The notes: a model not told the origin generated them from the letters alone. Shown: positions 1 through 11,445, counted from the first letter of the stretch. The stretch is 64,000 nucleotides of DNA from Ascaphus truei (GCA_036426205.1 CM071568.1:116860311-116924310), one strand, 5' to 3'. Program-made: numbers and translations.

Positions 1-58
1 GATGAACACACAGCAATATTAGACAAAAGGGAAGACGAAATCAACTCCTTTTCCCAAG

Positions 59-391
59 CAGAGATGGGCGAGTCCGCCCAAATCCATTTCCCGGATTTTT
101 TCACATTTTCAACCCAAAATCCGTTTCGTGGTGTAAAATCCTCCAATGGATTTGGTTGGTTTTTATCCGCGGGGATTCATCAAAATCAGACAATAGATTG
201 CTGAATCTGCGGATTGGATTCTACAAAGCCGTCCACGGTTGTGGAATTCACGGAGTGTATTGGAAATAATAATAAAAATCAGCAAAACGTGAATCGCCCT
301 TTTTGATATTCATCCGCTGAAATCCACGGACCGAAGTAACGGCTGATCCGCTGCGGATGCAAATCCGCCCCCCAAAAATCACCCATCTCTT
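59..391. mobile_element. hAT-like MITE
   Basis: The two ends form short terminal inverted repeats (CAGAGATGGGCGA on the left, AAGAGATGGGTGA when the right end is reverse complemented). The flanks TTCCCAAG (51-58) and CTCCTAAG (392-399) match at 6 of 8 positions, which fits a decayed 8-bp hAT target duplication. The interior is non-coding and rich in short GGAT/ATCC words. Family assignment is inferred from TIR and TSD form only. Confidence 0.5.
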
Positions 392-1489
392 CTCCTAAGT
401 GTCCGCTCACCAGGTTTACAAACTGACTTTTAAAAATGATTCAAAAATACCTATTGGTGTCTGATTTGTATAAAAACGAGGCAGCAATCACCTATATATA
501 ACCCCTTAAACATGTCACTGGCATTAGTTTGGGTCCAAAGAGGGATTGCCCCTTTAAAATTCCACAATTCATGTACGTAATCTTTACACCTGGAGGTGAC
601 TACCTCACACTTTGCTGACAGAGGCCCATATTCACTAAGGGTGCTACACTTCAGCACGCCCTACCAAATGAATGAGAGTTAAGACGTGTTAAAGCTTAGC
701 ACCCCAAACCCTTCAACATTTTTCACATAAAATAAGGTAGCACTGTAGTCTCTCTACTTGTGCTGCATGGATCCACTTCCAAGCAGTTTCAATGGAAGTC
801 CCCTATATTATGCAGTTTACCACACACAACTACATTCGTGTTTAAAGCTGCAGACCAAGCAATATCCTACATGTGTTTTTTTAAATAAATTAGTTCTGTA
901 CTATGAGAAAATACTTGTAGCATTAAAAAATAAAATAAAAACTGCTTTGAATTACATTTTTAATGTATTATAATGTAACAAGTATTTTTTGTTTCTATAG
1001 CAACCATGTACAAAGTCACCCCCCCCTTCCTCTTCCGAAACAAGCTCTGGCACACCCCTTTTTGAGCCATATCCTCTCTCTAGCAGTGCACCAATTGTAT
1101 CTAGTGACTGCCTGGTCACATGATCTTCCCCACAGAACGTTGCATCTTTGATCCTCTTCTGCTGCACTGACAGCTATTTAGTGAAGCCCCAAACTGAATT
1201 TTTGCCAAGCGATCACAGGAGAACGGATTGACCAGCAACTTAGCTAATTACTTATCATTGTGTGGATTGCATTGATGCACATATTAAAGAGGGGGCCGCA
1301 CTATGGACTGCTGCTTTAATAGGTACAGCTTGTCTTACAGGACACAAACACATGTAGTGTACCTGCTAAAAAGGTACAGTTGGAGTGTATGGCCCCTTTT
1401 ACAGTATATGGTCAGGAGGCAATGGTACATACTGCTAGAGAAGAAAGCTGCTGAAAAACATCATAAGAAAACACTATGGACACAGCACA
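392..1489. other. No gene seen; unassigned sequence
   Basis: I see no coding signal. A stretch near 510-565 (ending AGGGATTGCCCCTTTAAA) resembles 6124-6180, so at least that part is an interspersed repeat fragment. Confidence 0.4.
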
Positions 1490-1749
1490 TCTATATATAT
1501 ATAAAATCGAAAGGTTAGTGCTAGCTGCGGTGAATCTGATTGGTCCTCAGCCTCTGGCCAATCAGATTGGTGGCTCTGACGTCACCCAACTGCCACTCTC
1601 TTCCCCCTCGGCGCCACACACACACACACACACACACTCTCTCTCTCTGTCCTCTCCCCCCCATCACACTCACCCTCACGTGCGCCGCCCTGCACCGGCT
1701 CACGGACGGAGGGGAAGCGTGGCGCGGCCCTCCTGCCCCAGCCGCCAAC

Positions 1750-1862
1750 GCTCACTTCCCTCCCTCCCCGGCGCTCACTTCCCTCCCTCCCCAGCACTCA
1801 CTTCCCTCCCTCCCCGGCGCTGACTTCCCTTCCTCCCCGGCGCTCACTTCCCTCCCCGGCGG
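1750..1862. repeat. 23-bp tandem repeat in Helitron cargo
   Basis: About five imperfect copies of a unit GCTCACTTCCCTCCCTCCCC plus GGC run head to tail inside the Helitron. Confidence 0.8.
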
Positions 1863-1889
1863 AGGGACAGGCAGTGGGCAGGCAGCCTT

Positions 1890-2085
1890 CCTCCTGCAGC
1901 TGCCTCGCAGCGCCGAGTGGGGGTAAGATGGCGGTGCCCGGAAGGACCCCCTTCCTCCTGCAGCTGCCTCGCGGCGCCGAGTGGCTAAGATGGCGGCAAC
2001 CGGAAGGACCCCCTTCCTCCTGCACCAGGACCCCCTTCCTCCTGCACCTGCCTCGCGGCACCGAGTGGGTAAGATGGCGGCGTAC
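1890..2085. repeat. About 60-bp CpG-rich tandem units with AAGATGGCGGC
   Basis: Three units share CTTCCTCCTGCA, GCTGCCTCGC, GCCGAGTGG and AAGATGGCGG. One is preceded by a partial unit. AAGATGGCGGC matches the known YY1 core motif, usually found at CpG-island promoters. Whether it is active here is unknown. Confidence 0.75.
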
Positions 2086-2099
2086 AGCGGACAGGCGGG

Positions 2100-2425
2100 G
2101 GTGGTATTCAGTCAGGAGAGAGGGGGGTGCTATTCAGTCAGGAGAGAGGGGGGGAGTCAGTCAGGAAAGAGGGGGGGAGAGAGGGAGTCAGGTGAGGGGG
2201 GGGAGAGAGGGAGTAGGAGAGGGTGGGGAAGAGGGAGTCAGGATAGGGGGGGAGAGAGGGTGTCCAGGAGAGGTTGGGGGAGGGAGTCAGGAGAGAGGGG
2301 GGAGTCAGGAGAGAGGGGGGGAGGGAGTCAGGAGAGAGGGGGGAGGGAGTCAGGAGAGAGGGGGGGGGGAGGGAGTCAGGAGAGAAGGGGGGGAAGCCTG
2401 AACAGCTGTGAAGAGGGGGGGAAGG
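2100..2425. repeat. Purine-rich minisatellite (GTCAGGAGAGAGGGGG)n
   Basis: Irregular tandem copies of a 15-20 bp unit, almost all purine on the plus strand. It forms the 3' part of the Helitron cargo. Open frames through it are repeat artefacts. Confidence 0.8.
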
Positions 2426-2492
2426 GAGTTGAGAGGGAGGATGGGGGAGCCAGAACATTACATCACGGGCAATGCCGGGTATATCAGCTAGT

Positions 2493-4001
2493 TATATATA
2501 TTTCCATAAGATTTTTTTCAGTTGCACTAAGAAACTTTATTAAAAAATTTAAATATGGTATGCATGGCCATGTGATCTGGCCACACCATACTGTATGACA
2601 GCTCTCAGAAGATCGCTTAGTTTATCTGTCCTTTCTATTTTTCATACTTTGTGTTTTTTAAAGCTTTTCCATTTTAGACGTTAAAGCCTAACTGTTAAAA
2701 CCACAATAACAAACATTACAAAATATACAATGCACATTGTTTTTTTTTCCATTTAACCGAGATAAAGAATACATGTAGCAGTGATCAAACCGGAGCAGTA
2801 AAACCTTTTTTGAAGATCACAAGTTAGGAGTCCACACCCTACAATAATCAATGTATTTGTTTTTCATTTTTAGTCCATCTAAGTGGGACAGCTCTTCAAA
2901 AAAAGTGAACGCATTCTTTTTAGCCTGTGAAAGACAATTAGAATGCTCTAAGGATATAAATGTAGACTAGACTTTTACTGTTATTTGATCTTCCCAAGAG
3001 CTACAGGTCTACCCCAGGGCTCCATGCAAACAAGGAAATAAAAGGAGCACAAGAAATACCAAGAGAGGACTAAAACAACAAAGCAAACTACATTAAGCAG
3101 CTGTCGGAATATCGTTCATTGTTCTAAGGCAAGCTCACAGATGTCAAACACTGGGGTTATTTGCCACACTTATAGATATGACCCTAATGGATCTGTGTGT
3201 GCTATCTTCTTTTTTTCTTTCCCTAACTTTAAAGATGCAATCCCACATAATCTGCCAGACAACATACTTGTATCATTCTAACTAGTGCCTATGAACACAT
3301 GTAATAATGCTAATAGCAAAGGTGTTGCTGCTTTTAATTTGGGAAAATTAGTTACAGGTTGAGTTTCCAAAGAGCCTCTGAATCGGGAAGCGTTTGTCAA
3401 TCAAGTGTATTCTCTACCCTCATCCCCCACTGTTCTTAGAGAATAAAATAAAGTGAATGGGAGGCGGGCAGGGCAGGACGTGACCGGGACATTTAAATTC
3501 TGCAGGGGATACCGGCACCCCATAACGGAACCTGTATCTCCTGAAGTAGGGGGTCCACAGACCTGAAACCAATGCGGTTCAGCTCAGGAGACCCCCTGCT
3601 CATGTACACTAGTATTAAAAATCATATTTGGACAGCACGATCGCCTGTAAGAGCCGTGCATTGAGACGCAGCGTCTACATGCAGTTCTTACAGGCTGCTT
3701 TGTTTATAATAGTTATCGTGCTAAATAACTTTAAGTACGATATCAGGGGGGGAAGAAGGTGACCGCGCACTACGGCCCTTTTGGGCAATGCAGGCCATAA
3801 ACGCGCCAAACAGCCTTAGTGAATAGCGCTTATGGCTTCAGCCTTTTGCGGCCGAGCGATATAACCCATTTCAGCGCTAATTAACGGAGCTTAGTGCATA
3901 GGCCCCTATATGTACAAAAAATAAAAACACCAATTTTATTACAATACATATAAAAAATATATATACCCCCTACATATCATACCCCACATCCAATTAAAAA
4001 T
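2493..4001. other. No gene seen; AT-rich with one dispersed repeat
   Basis: No coding or RNA signal. About 3530-3610 contains a repeat-like segment (CTCAGGAGACCCCCTGCT) that resembles a segment near 14090-14110. Confidence 0.4.
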
Positions 4002-4085
4002 AATCACAAAAAGTTCCAGAAAAGATCCTGTGTGATATATATATATATTATATATATATATTTTTTTCTGGAACTTTTTGTGATT
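4002..4085. repeat. Foldback sequence around an AT core
   Basis: Arms 4002-4023 (AATCACAAAAAGTTCCAGAA...) and 4064-4085 are perfect or near-perfect reverse complements. They flank an alternating TA core, so the strand can fold into a long hairpin. Confidence 0.8.
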
Positions 4086-4181
4086 ATATGATTACACAAA
4101 GAAGTATAAAGTGATTATATGAACACACAAAGAAGAAAGTACCCAAAGAAAGCACACAGATATTTCAAAGAATAAAGCAGA

Positions 4182-5315
4182 TATTGTATTGTATGTCTTT
4201 ATTTATAGAGCGCCATTCGCTTCACAGTAGTAATACATGTGGTAATCAAATAAATAACAGATAATATAAATAACAGATCATGGGTATAAGTGCTTCAGAC
4301 ATAAAAGTAACATTAAGGAAAAGGAGTCCCTGCCCCGAGGAGCTTACAGTCTAATTGGTAGGTAAGGAGAAAGTACAGAGGCAGTAGGAGGGAGTTCTGG
4401 TAAGTGCATCTGCAGGGGGCCAAGCTATATGTATCATGTGTCCAGTATAATCCACAGGGCTATTCATATGCTTCTTTAAGCAAGTGTGTCTTAAGGTGGG
4501 TCTTAAAGGTGGATAGAAAGGGTGCTAGTCGGGTATTGAGGGGAAGGGCATTCCATCGGTGCGGGGCAGAAAGTGAGAAAGGTTTAAGGTGGGAGAGGGC
4601 TTTAGATACAAAGGGGGTAGAAAGAAGACATCCTTGAGAAGACCGCAAGAGTCGGGATGGTGCATAACGAGAAATTAGGGCTGAGATGTAAGGAGGGGCT
4701 TAAGAGTGTAAAGCTTTAAAAGTGAGGAGGAGAATTGAGTGTGTGATGCGGGATTTGATCGGAAGCCAGGAGAGGGATTTCAGGAGGGGAGATGCGGAGA
4801 CAGATTTAGGAAAGAGTAGAGTGATTCTGGCAGCAGCATTTAGGATAGATTGTAGGGGAGACGGGTGAGAGGCAAGAAGGCCGGAAAGCAGGAGGTTACA
4901 GTAATCAAGACGGGAGAGAATGAGGGCCTTAGTCAGAGTTTTAGCAGTCGAGCAATAGAGAAACGGGCGTATCTTTGTGATATTGCGGAGGAAAAAGCAA
5001 CAGGTTTTAGAAACGTTCTGAATGTGAGAGGAGAATGTGAGAGAGGAGTCGAGTGTGACCCCTAAGCAGCGTGCTTGGGCTATTGGGTGAATGATCGTAC
5101 TTCCAACAGTAATGTGGAATGAGGTAGTAGGGCCAGGTTTGGGAGGAAGTATGAGGAGCTCTGTTTTTGCCATGTTGAGTTTAATGCGGCAGAAGGTCAT
5201 ACAGGATGATATAGCAGAGAGACATTCAGAAACTTTGGTTTGTACAGCAGGTGTGAGGTCGGGTGTTGAAAAGTAAATTTGTGTGTCGTCAGCATAGAGG
5301 TGATATTTACACCCA
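4182..5315 (-). pseudogene. L2 LINE, 5'-truncated ORF2 3' end
   Basis: The minus strand carries the carboxy-terminal half of an L2-type reverse transcriptase. Reading from 5315 downward, it has the catalytic motif YADDTQIYFS, then KTELLILPPKPG, then the family-typical CLGVTLDSSLTFSSHI, LSRLDYCNLLLSGL and LLLTFKALHS. The same frame carries on past a single TAA near 4700 into the terminal motifs (SLSAPHRWNALPL and FKTHLKTHLLKEAYE) and stops near 4460. The 3' tail to about 4182 has the GGCGCTCTATAAATAA form shared by L2 elements. The 5' part, including the endonuclease, is missing beyond 5315, as in most L2 copies. It is a dead fragment but well preserved, with one visible stop and no frameshift over about 285 codons. 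The assignment is strong at clade level; L2 versus a near relative is less certain. Confidence 0.85.
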
Positions 5316-7855
5316 AGAGATGTTATATTATATGTTATATGTAGTAAGATTTATCAATAAATATTTAAATTAGAACACATCTACATAAGACACACCCATT
5401 AAAAAAAAATTATGAAAGCAACACACAAACTACTCCTGCACTTCTTAAAATGAATGCAGACTAAATATGCAGATACAGGGTAAGAGATAGTAAAAAAACC
5501 AGGCACAATATAGATAAGAGCTCATTGGGGACAATGTACCCAATTAACTCAAGACCGGCCTGTCATATAAACATTTAGCAAATAGCAATGAGCCTGAAAA
5601 ATAGCCACATGTATCACATATGAAATACCACTACATAAACAATTGACCATGGGAAACAAATGCACTGGCATCACATATAATTAGCACAATACTGCATAAG
5701 ACATGGTTAACTTGCCTGGAGGACTCTTCATAATGAATATACCTCTATACGACAACATAATCCATCTATACAGGAAATAAACCTTATACAAACATGTTGA
5801 GAGTATTCTGTGGTAGAACCATAGAGGTCAGACAGGTACCTATTGAAAACCAGTGCAATAAAGGATGTTAATACTCAGCTTAATGATGTGCCAGGGAATG
5901 CACAGTATCAAAAAATGATGCCAGATATTCTCATGATACAAAGTAATGGTGAGTTCATAGAAAACACACGCACGAACGCACACACACATAGACACACGGA
6001 CACACACACACGATGGTTATATGAAAAGCTTGAATTCTGCAGTTATAGTGGTAAAAAAATCCAAAAAGTACTTATCGTTGTAGAATATCTATTCGGTCGG
6101 GATAATTTATAGACTGTGCTGAACATGGCACTGGAATTAGTTCACTTTGTTCCTATCAGGGATTGCCCCTTTAAAGTGCAGTTACAATTTGTACTTGGCC
6201 ACATAATACTGTATGTGATGTTTGTATGCACACATATTCTTTTTTGTCTTTATCAGGTCTCATTGTTCTATTGTGAAAGAAATATTGACGTAAAATAATA
6301 TTTGCAGTTGTTCCTTAAAACTGCTACTTAGTAACCATTCTTGAAATAACTTCCTTGTTCTTTTGTCTGCTACATGTAAGGCCCTAAATAGCACCTTATA
6401 AAATTAGCATTGTTTATTCCATGATAATTGTTGCTGAAAAACGAATACACTGTTCCTAAATTGTGAAACACATAAAATGGGCACATTCAGACCAAATTTT
6501 CAGAGGTGCCCAAAGTGGAATGCAATACTTTGCTCTTTATTCCCTAAGAATAATAAGGGAGAGAGAACTGTGGTCCCTTCTGTATTCTCTCAAGTGGAAA
6601 TTCAATGCACAAATAAAACCAAGAGCAATATCTTTTATACATCTTTTATAACAGTTTCCTAGCCACCCACCTGATGGTACAGTGGGAAGTAGGATAAAGA
6701 TATGTTAAGTAACTTTCTACAACAGGTGGCGTCATGTTCTTCACTCAACCAGCAACAGTGCTGATAATGTGGGGAAGCTGCAGGACCTAAATGTCTGGCC
6801 AGCAAGGAGGGGCTTAAATGGTAAGGTCCAGGAAGGGGCAATGGGAGAGAGACATAGAGAAGACAAGAGACAACAGGATAGAGAGACATTGCAACAAGAT
6901 TAGGGAGAAATAAGAGAAAAAGACAGGAAAGAGAGAACGATTTTAGGAAAGGGCAATGATCTTATACAAATAAAAGTACAACGTTTATTCAAACAGGATC
7001 GACGTTTCTGTCCTACCTCAGACCTTTGTCAAGATACCTTGACACTGTGAGCATTTCTTCTGCACATTCACAGTTTTAGATTTGATTGATGGGAGATGAG
7101 GGAGGACGAGGTATGATTCAGCACCCAGAAGGGCAGATTCATCAAGACGTGATGTGGGGTATCACACTGTGATCTGACCTTAACTGCCACTGACTTGAAG
7201 TTAATACCAGATCACGGTGCGATAGCTGCATCACGACTTGATCAATCTCAGCCAGACAGTGCTGCAAGAGAAAGAAAGCTAAGCAAATAATAGAAAAGTC
7301 CTACAGACCTTAGAATTCATAATTAAGATCCTATGGTGGGAGGTACTCTTTGGAGAAGGATTCTCCTGCAGATACCATGTAAACCAGTGAAAATAATTTT
7401 TGATTAAAAAAGAATAAAGGTGTTATTTGCCTACATGGGAGTGCCTTGTTGCATTATGCAATGAACGCTATACATAAAAGGGAAGTACAAGTTGAAGATC
7501 TGGTCAATTCCTTTCTTTCCACTTTTTTTGTAGACATGCTTCAGGTCAGTGTGCAATAGTAAATAGCTATATTGAGGCTTACATAAGATTATTTACATGT
7601 TGGTGTACAGGAGCAAAGTAACAATTCAAATCATACATCATTGTGTAACCCAATGATATTGCATCTGTGCCTTGGAATTGTTTTTACAATCATCTATTCT
7701 CACTGGTAGCTTTTACTTCCTCTATGTCATGATTGCTTAACCAGAGGTAGGGAACAGGGAGGACATTTTGGAACATATTTAAAGGCGTAATGCCCCTGAC
7801 GTGGGGTGATCCATTGCTGAACCAGGCAATTTTCCAGGTTCCTCAGATTATTATC
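5316..7855. other. No gene seen; unassigned with small repeats
   Basis: A (CA)n-like run sits at about 5970-6012. Segment 6960-7045 (CAACGTTTATTCAAACAGG, then CAAGATACCTTGACA) looks like one of the short frog repeats with a rich ACG(C)GTTTC-type core. No coding signal. Confidence 0.4.
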
Positions 7856-7859
7856 CTTC

Positions 7860-8085
7860 CAAATGCTGGTGTTTTCTCTCCTATTCCAAAAAAATCCAAA
7901 TGGCTTCCAAATCAGCTTTGGTTCCATGGGCCACCAGGAAGCGGCAACATCATCGGAGGGATGATGTTGTGGTTTGTTATTGGATGACTCCAGCAGCCAT
8001 CTTCAAATATCCAGGGAAAACACCGGTAACTAAAACAGTAAGTATCTTGGGAACTTGGGGACCCTCTGGTTCGAATTCTGTAAAA
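7860..8085. repeat. Dispersed repeat shared with about 13905-14110
   Basis: Both stretches carry a CCATGGGCC word, then a GGAAGC-G-CA block, then TATCTTGGGAA and a GGGACCCTCTG-like end. They are diverged copies of one unclassified family. GGTTCGAATTC at about 8068 resembles a Pol III B box, but I see no A box. Confidence 0.5.
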
Positions 8086-8206
8086 AAAAAAATCAATATT
8101 AACTATTGGGGATTTATGCATTGAATAAATGGTGCTTAGCTTCAGCACACCTTATGCCAGACCTGCACAACATACGGACCATCCACACTCACTCTGCGGC
8201 CCTTGA

Positions 8207-8440
8207 TGGCTTTGCTCGCTCTTCCCCTCCTCCCTCCTCCTCCCCCCGCCCCCTGAGTCCACTCTCAGCCTGCTCACCCTTGAGTCAGAGGAGGATGGCA
8301 GGGTAGGAACGCGTGTGCGTGCAATGGCTTTGCTCTCTCTCCCCCTCCTCCCCCCCAGAGCCGGCTTTCAGTCCGCTCTCCCCTGAGTCAGAGGAGGATG
8401 GGATGGTAGGAGAGCGCTCTTTGGCCCCAGCCAGGTTGGT
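8207..8440. repeat. Two tandem copies of an about 116-bp unit
   Basis: TGGCTTTGCTC followed by CCCCTCCTCC recurs at about 8208 and 8324. Each copy is followed by GAGTCAGAGGAGGATGG. Confidence 0.65.
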
Positions 8441-8885
8441 GCTGAGCGGGCGGGTGCGCTCATGCTGGCCGCGATGAAACACATTGCGAGAATGTGTGTG
8501 GCCAGCGTGAACAAGCCCCTGCGCCCGCTCGGCGCTTAGAACAAGTAAATTTTAATTTGCCGCTCGCAGGCGCGTCATGTGAGCATGTACAGATGAAGAG
8601 AGAAAATCCGGTGCAACAGCAACCAGCCAAAATGATGTCAGATCCGGAGTAGAACAAAAGTAACTTTATTGGTAAAGACACACACTTGTAAAAACAGCAG
8701 GTTACAGCACAGCCTCCTCCTCTACGCGTTTCACACTATACTAGCGCTTTGAGGGCGAACCATCTCCGTGAAGTCGTGGCCACGCCCCAAGGCAAGCGCG
8801 CGCCTAGCCGACCACGAATCGCAGAGCAGGGCACAGAGCACGAGCGCCAGCACGCCCGTTCCGTGCCTGGCCGAAGCTTAGCAGT
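8420..8885. mobile_element. GC-rich MITE, copy 1 (interrupted)
   Basis: The sequence parallels 56728-57035: GCTGAGCGGGCGGG, ACACATTGCGAGAATGTGTG, CTCGGCGCTTAG, then after an interruption GGGCGAACCA, GTCGTGGCCACGCCCC and CCTGGCCGAAGC. It is split at about 8590-8748 by another element. Confidence 0.65.
8590..8748. mobile_element. Nested ACGCGTTTC-core element
   Basis: This inserted piece carries ACTTTATTGGTAAAGACACA, AGGTTACAGCACAGCCTCC and CTACGCGTTTCACACTATA. It matches one arm of the palindrome at 42536-42868 and interrupts the surrounding MITE. Boundaries are approximate. Confidence 0.6.
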
Positions 8886-9131
8886 GTGCGCACGTGCTTA
8901 CCTCGTGCGGTCATGCCTGCTCTGCTCTGACTCCACTGCTGCCAGCCACCGCAACTGCAGCATACCAGCATCTCCCCCCGCCTGTCTCCGAGTGACTCCT
9001 AATCAGGTAGGCATATGGGGAGGGGGAGGGAGATGATGATTAGGGGGACTGAGGGAGATATGATGACGATGAGGGGACTGACCCCGCAATACAACAAGCT
9101 TGTTGCTGAATAGAGGTGTAATACCTCTCAT

Positions 9132-9491
9132 TAAGGCCACGCTCAGGGTGCCGGCGCGGGTGCGCGCTACAATCCGAGCCACGACGTGCATTCCTGCAAC
9201 CCCAGCGATGTGTGCATTGGGCTGCAGGAGATTAGGGAGGCGATGGGGGACGTGGCGGGGGACATGGCGCACACGTCACAGAGCTGGTTCGCCCTCATTG
9301 GCTGAACTAGCTCACATGACGCTGATGTCACGTGACTGCAGCCTGAAAGACAAATTCACTTGTCTTGGCAAAATGTTGCAGCATCGATGTGCTACAGCGC
9401 AGTGGGCACTTTAGGAACTACCTTTGGAAAACAGGTAAGATTCCAAAATGTGCACGTACGTCGCGACGCCGGAACCCTGAGCACGGCCTAA
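9132..9491. mobile_element. GC-rich TIR MITE, copy 2
   Basis: The left end TTAAGGCCACGCTCAGGGTG and the right end (reverse complement TTAGGCCGTGCTCAGGGTTC) form a TIR of about 20 bp. The interior is CpG-rich and non-coding. Confidence 0.75.
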
Positions 9492-9636
9492 GTTTGTGAG
9501 ATGATTAGGAAATGAGATAATTTGAATTAAAGTATTTTAAATTTAATTTTGTTGCAAGAAAACACGGTAAAGAAATGTATAATTTTGAATAATAAATGCT
9601 GTTTTACCCGTGCGGCCCAAATCTGTTTTCCTTAAT

Positions 9637-9880
9637 AATAATAGCATGTTCTTGTATAGCGCTGCTAAACAAGAACATAGCGCTTTACAGAGACATTTTG
9701 GAGGCACAGGTCCCTGCCCCGTAGAGCTTACAATCTATGTTTTTGGTGCCTGAGGCACAGGGAGATAGAGTGACTTGCCCAAGGTCACAAGGAGCCGACA
9801 CCTGGAATTGAACCAGGCTCCCCTACAGCAATCTCAGTGTCAGTCAGTGTCGTTCTCACTGAGCCACTCCTTCTCCCAGT
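9637..9880 (-). mobile_element. MIR-type CORE-SINE, near full length
   Basis: On the minus strand a tRNA-like head has an A box (TGGCTCAGTGAG) and a B box (GGTTCAATTCC). The vertebrate CORE follows (GTGACCTTGGGCAAGTCAC), then an L2-like tail with GTAAGCTC, GGGCAGGGACC, TAAAGCGCT and terminal ATTATTATTA. This order is the established MIR/CORE-SINE structure. It depended on L2 machinery for mobility. An internal Pol III promoter is visible but its activity is unknown. Confidence 0.85.
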
Positions 9881-10112
9881 TTGGCCCTTATCACTTTAAA
9901 AGTTGTGCAGTTACTAGAATAGATCATAAGGTGCATTAAGACTTAGCTCTGTTATGTACCTCTGCACCTTTATCTTGATCTATAACGTTCAGTATATTTA
10001 ATTATGAGACCACTTACAATGTGATCAGGGCCGGTGCAATCATTAGGTCAACTAGGCCTACGGTGGCAACATTTGGGGCCCAGCCGTTGCCTAGTTTCCC
10101 TAATGCAGTTTC

Positions 10113-10464
10113 TTAAGGCCGTGTTCAGGGTGGCTGCTATGCAACATGCGCGCGTACGTCCGTCGCAATTTCAGGTTGTTCGGTGGGAGTGTTCAAACTG
10201 AAAACTCCACCGGCGGCAAAGTGCAGCGTTGACGCTGCTACATTTTGAAGCTACAAGCAGAAATGATATCTGTAGCTGCAGTCGCGTCACGTGAGCTGGT
10301 TCAGTGAACCAGCTCCGTGACATGTTCGCCCCGCCCCCTGCCATGCCCCCAAATGCCACAACCCGACTCCTGCAGCCTGAACACAGATCGCTGGGCTGCA
10401 GGAGCACACGGGGGAGGCGCGCACAGACGCTCGCGTTCGTAGCAGCCACCCTGAACTCGGCCTA
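10113..10464. mobile_element. GC-rich TIR MITE, copy 3
   Basis: The left end TTAAGGCCGTGTTCAGGGTG and the right end (reverse complement TTAGGCCGAGTTCAGGGTGG) are inverted repeats continuing as GCTGCTA. It has the same TIR family as 9132-9491. I could not fix the target duplication. Confidence 0.8.
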
Positions 10465-10699
10465 ACTGGAGGACTTCACCATCTACCAGAGCAGTTGCTA
10501 GGGGGTTGGGCAATTTCCTCCATCTTGATTGGCTGCATTACCCAGCAGCATCCAATCAGGAGGAGGTGTCAGGAGCCTATGGGTGGGGCCAAAAAGAGGA
10601 GGAAGCATCGTAGACAGGAGATGTGTATGTTTCCTGTGGCTGTCCTGCATGTATTTGTACTGTTTTGTCCTATTTTTGTGTGTGTCTTCTGTGGCTGTT

Positions 10700-11445
10700 C
10701 TGTGGGGGTTGATGGAGAGAGAATGAGAGGGAGGGGGAGAGAGAATGAGGGAGGAGGGGGAGAGAGAATGAGCGATGAAGGAGAGAAAATGAGGAAGTAG
10801 AGGGGAGAGAGAATGAAGGAGGAGGGGGAGAGAGAATGAGGGAGGAGGGGGGGAGAATGATAGGGAGGTGAGAGAATGAGGAGGGCAGAGAGAAAGAATG
10901 AGAGGGAGGGGCAGAGAATGAGAAAGAGGGCGGGGCAGCGAATGAGAGGAGGGAGAGAGAAAATGAGAGGGAGGGGGATAATATGAGTGAGAGGAGGGAG
11001 AGAGAGAATGAAAGGGAGGAGGAGAATATGAGAGAGAGGAGGGCTGGAGAGAATAAGTAAGGGGGTGGAGAGAGAATGAAAGGGAGGGAGGTGGAGAGAG
11101 AGAATATGAGAGGGGAGTTGGAGAAAGGGAGCAAGGATAGAGGGAGGGGAAAACGGAGGTGGGAGAGAAAAAAAGAGGGAGGGGGTGGAGAGTGAGAGGG
11201 AGGGGGGAGGGAACCTGAGGTTGGGAGAGGGGGGAGAAAGAGGGCAGTGGGTTGGAGAGCAGTGGAATGGAGGTGAGAGAGAGAACGAGAGGGAGGAGGA
11301 GAGAGAACGAGAGGGAGGAGGTGAGGGAAAATGAGAGGGTGGGAGAGCGAATGAGAGGGAGGGGGAGAGTGAATGAGGGGGAGTGAAAGAATGGGATGGA
11401 GGGGGAGGGAGAATGAGAGAGAAGGGGGAGAGAGAATATGTGTGC
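10700..11445. repeat. Purine-rich tandem array (GAGAGAGAATGAGGGAGG)n
   Basis: About 740 bp of irregular GA-rich repeats, nearly all purine on the plus strand. Long open frames on the minus strand here (Ser/Pro/Leu-rich) come from the repeat and are not genes. Confidence 0.9.

Larger units (their letters stand above)
1490..2492 (+). mobile_element. Non-autonomous Helitron
   Basis: The element starts with TC (TCTATATATATATAAAATCG) directly after an A. It ends with CTAGT (2488-2492) directly before a T, as expected for Helitron insertion between A and T. A short GC-rich inverted sequence (GGGCAATGCCGGG, 2467-2479) lies just upstream of the terminal CTAGT, where Helitrons carry a hairpin. There are no TIRs and no target duplication. 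No Rep/helicase coding sequence is present. The cargo is GC-rich and tandemly repeated. The call rests on the termini and insertion site; I could not compare it with other copies. Confidence 0.65.

Noticed and set aside
1874..2598. Overlapping plus frames of 175 and 205 codons
   Set aside because: They cross Helitron cargo repeats and the GTCAGGAGAGAGG array; no domain is visible.
8060..8080. Possible tRNA or SINE B box GGTTCGAATTC
   Set aside because: No A box at the right distance and no cloverleaf; a chance or repeat-internal match.
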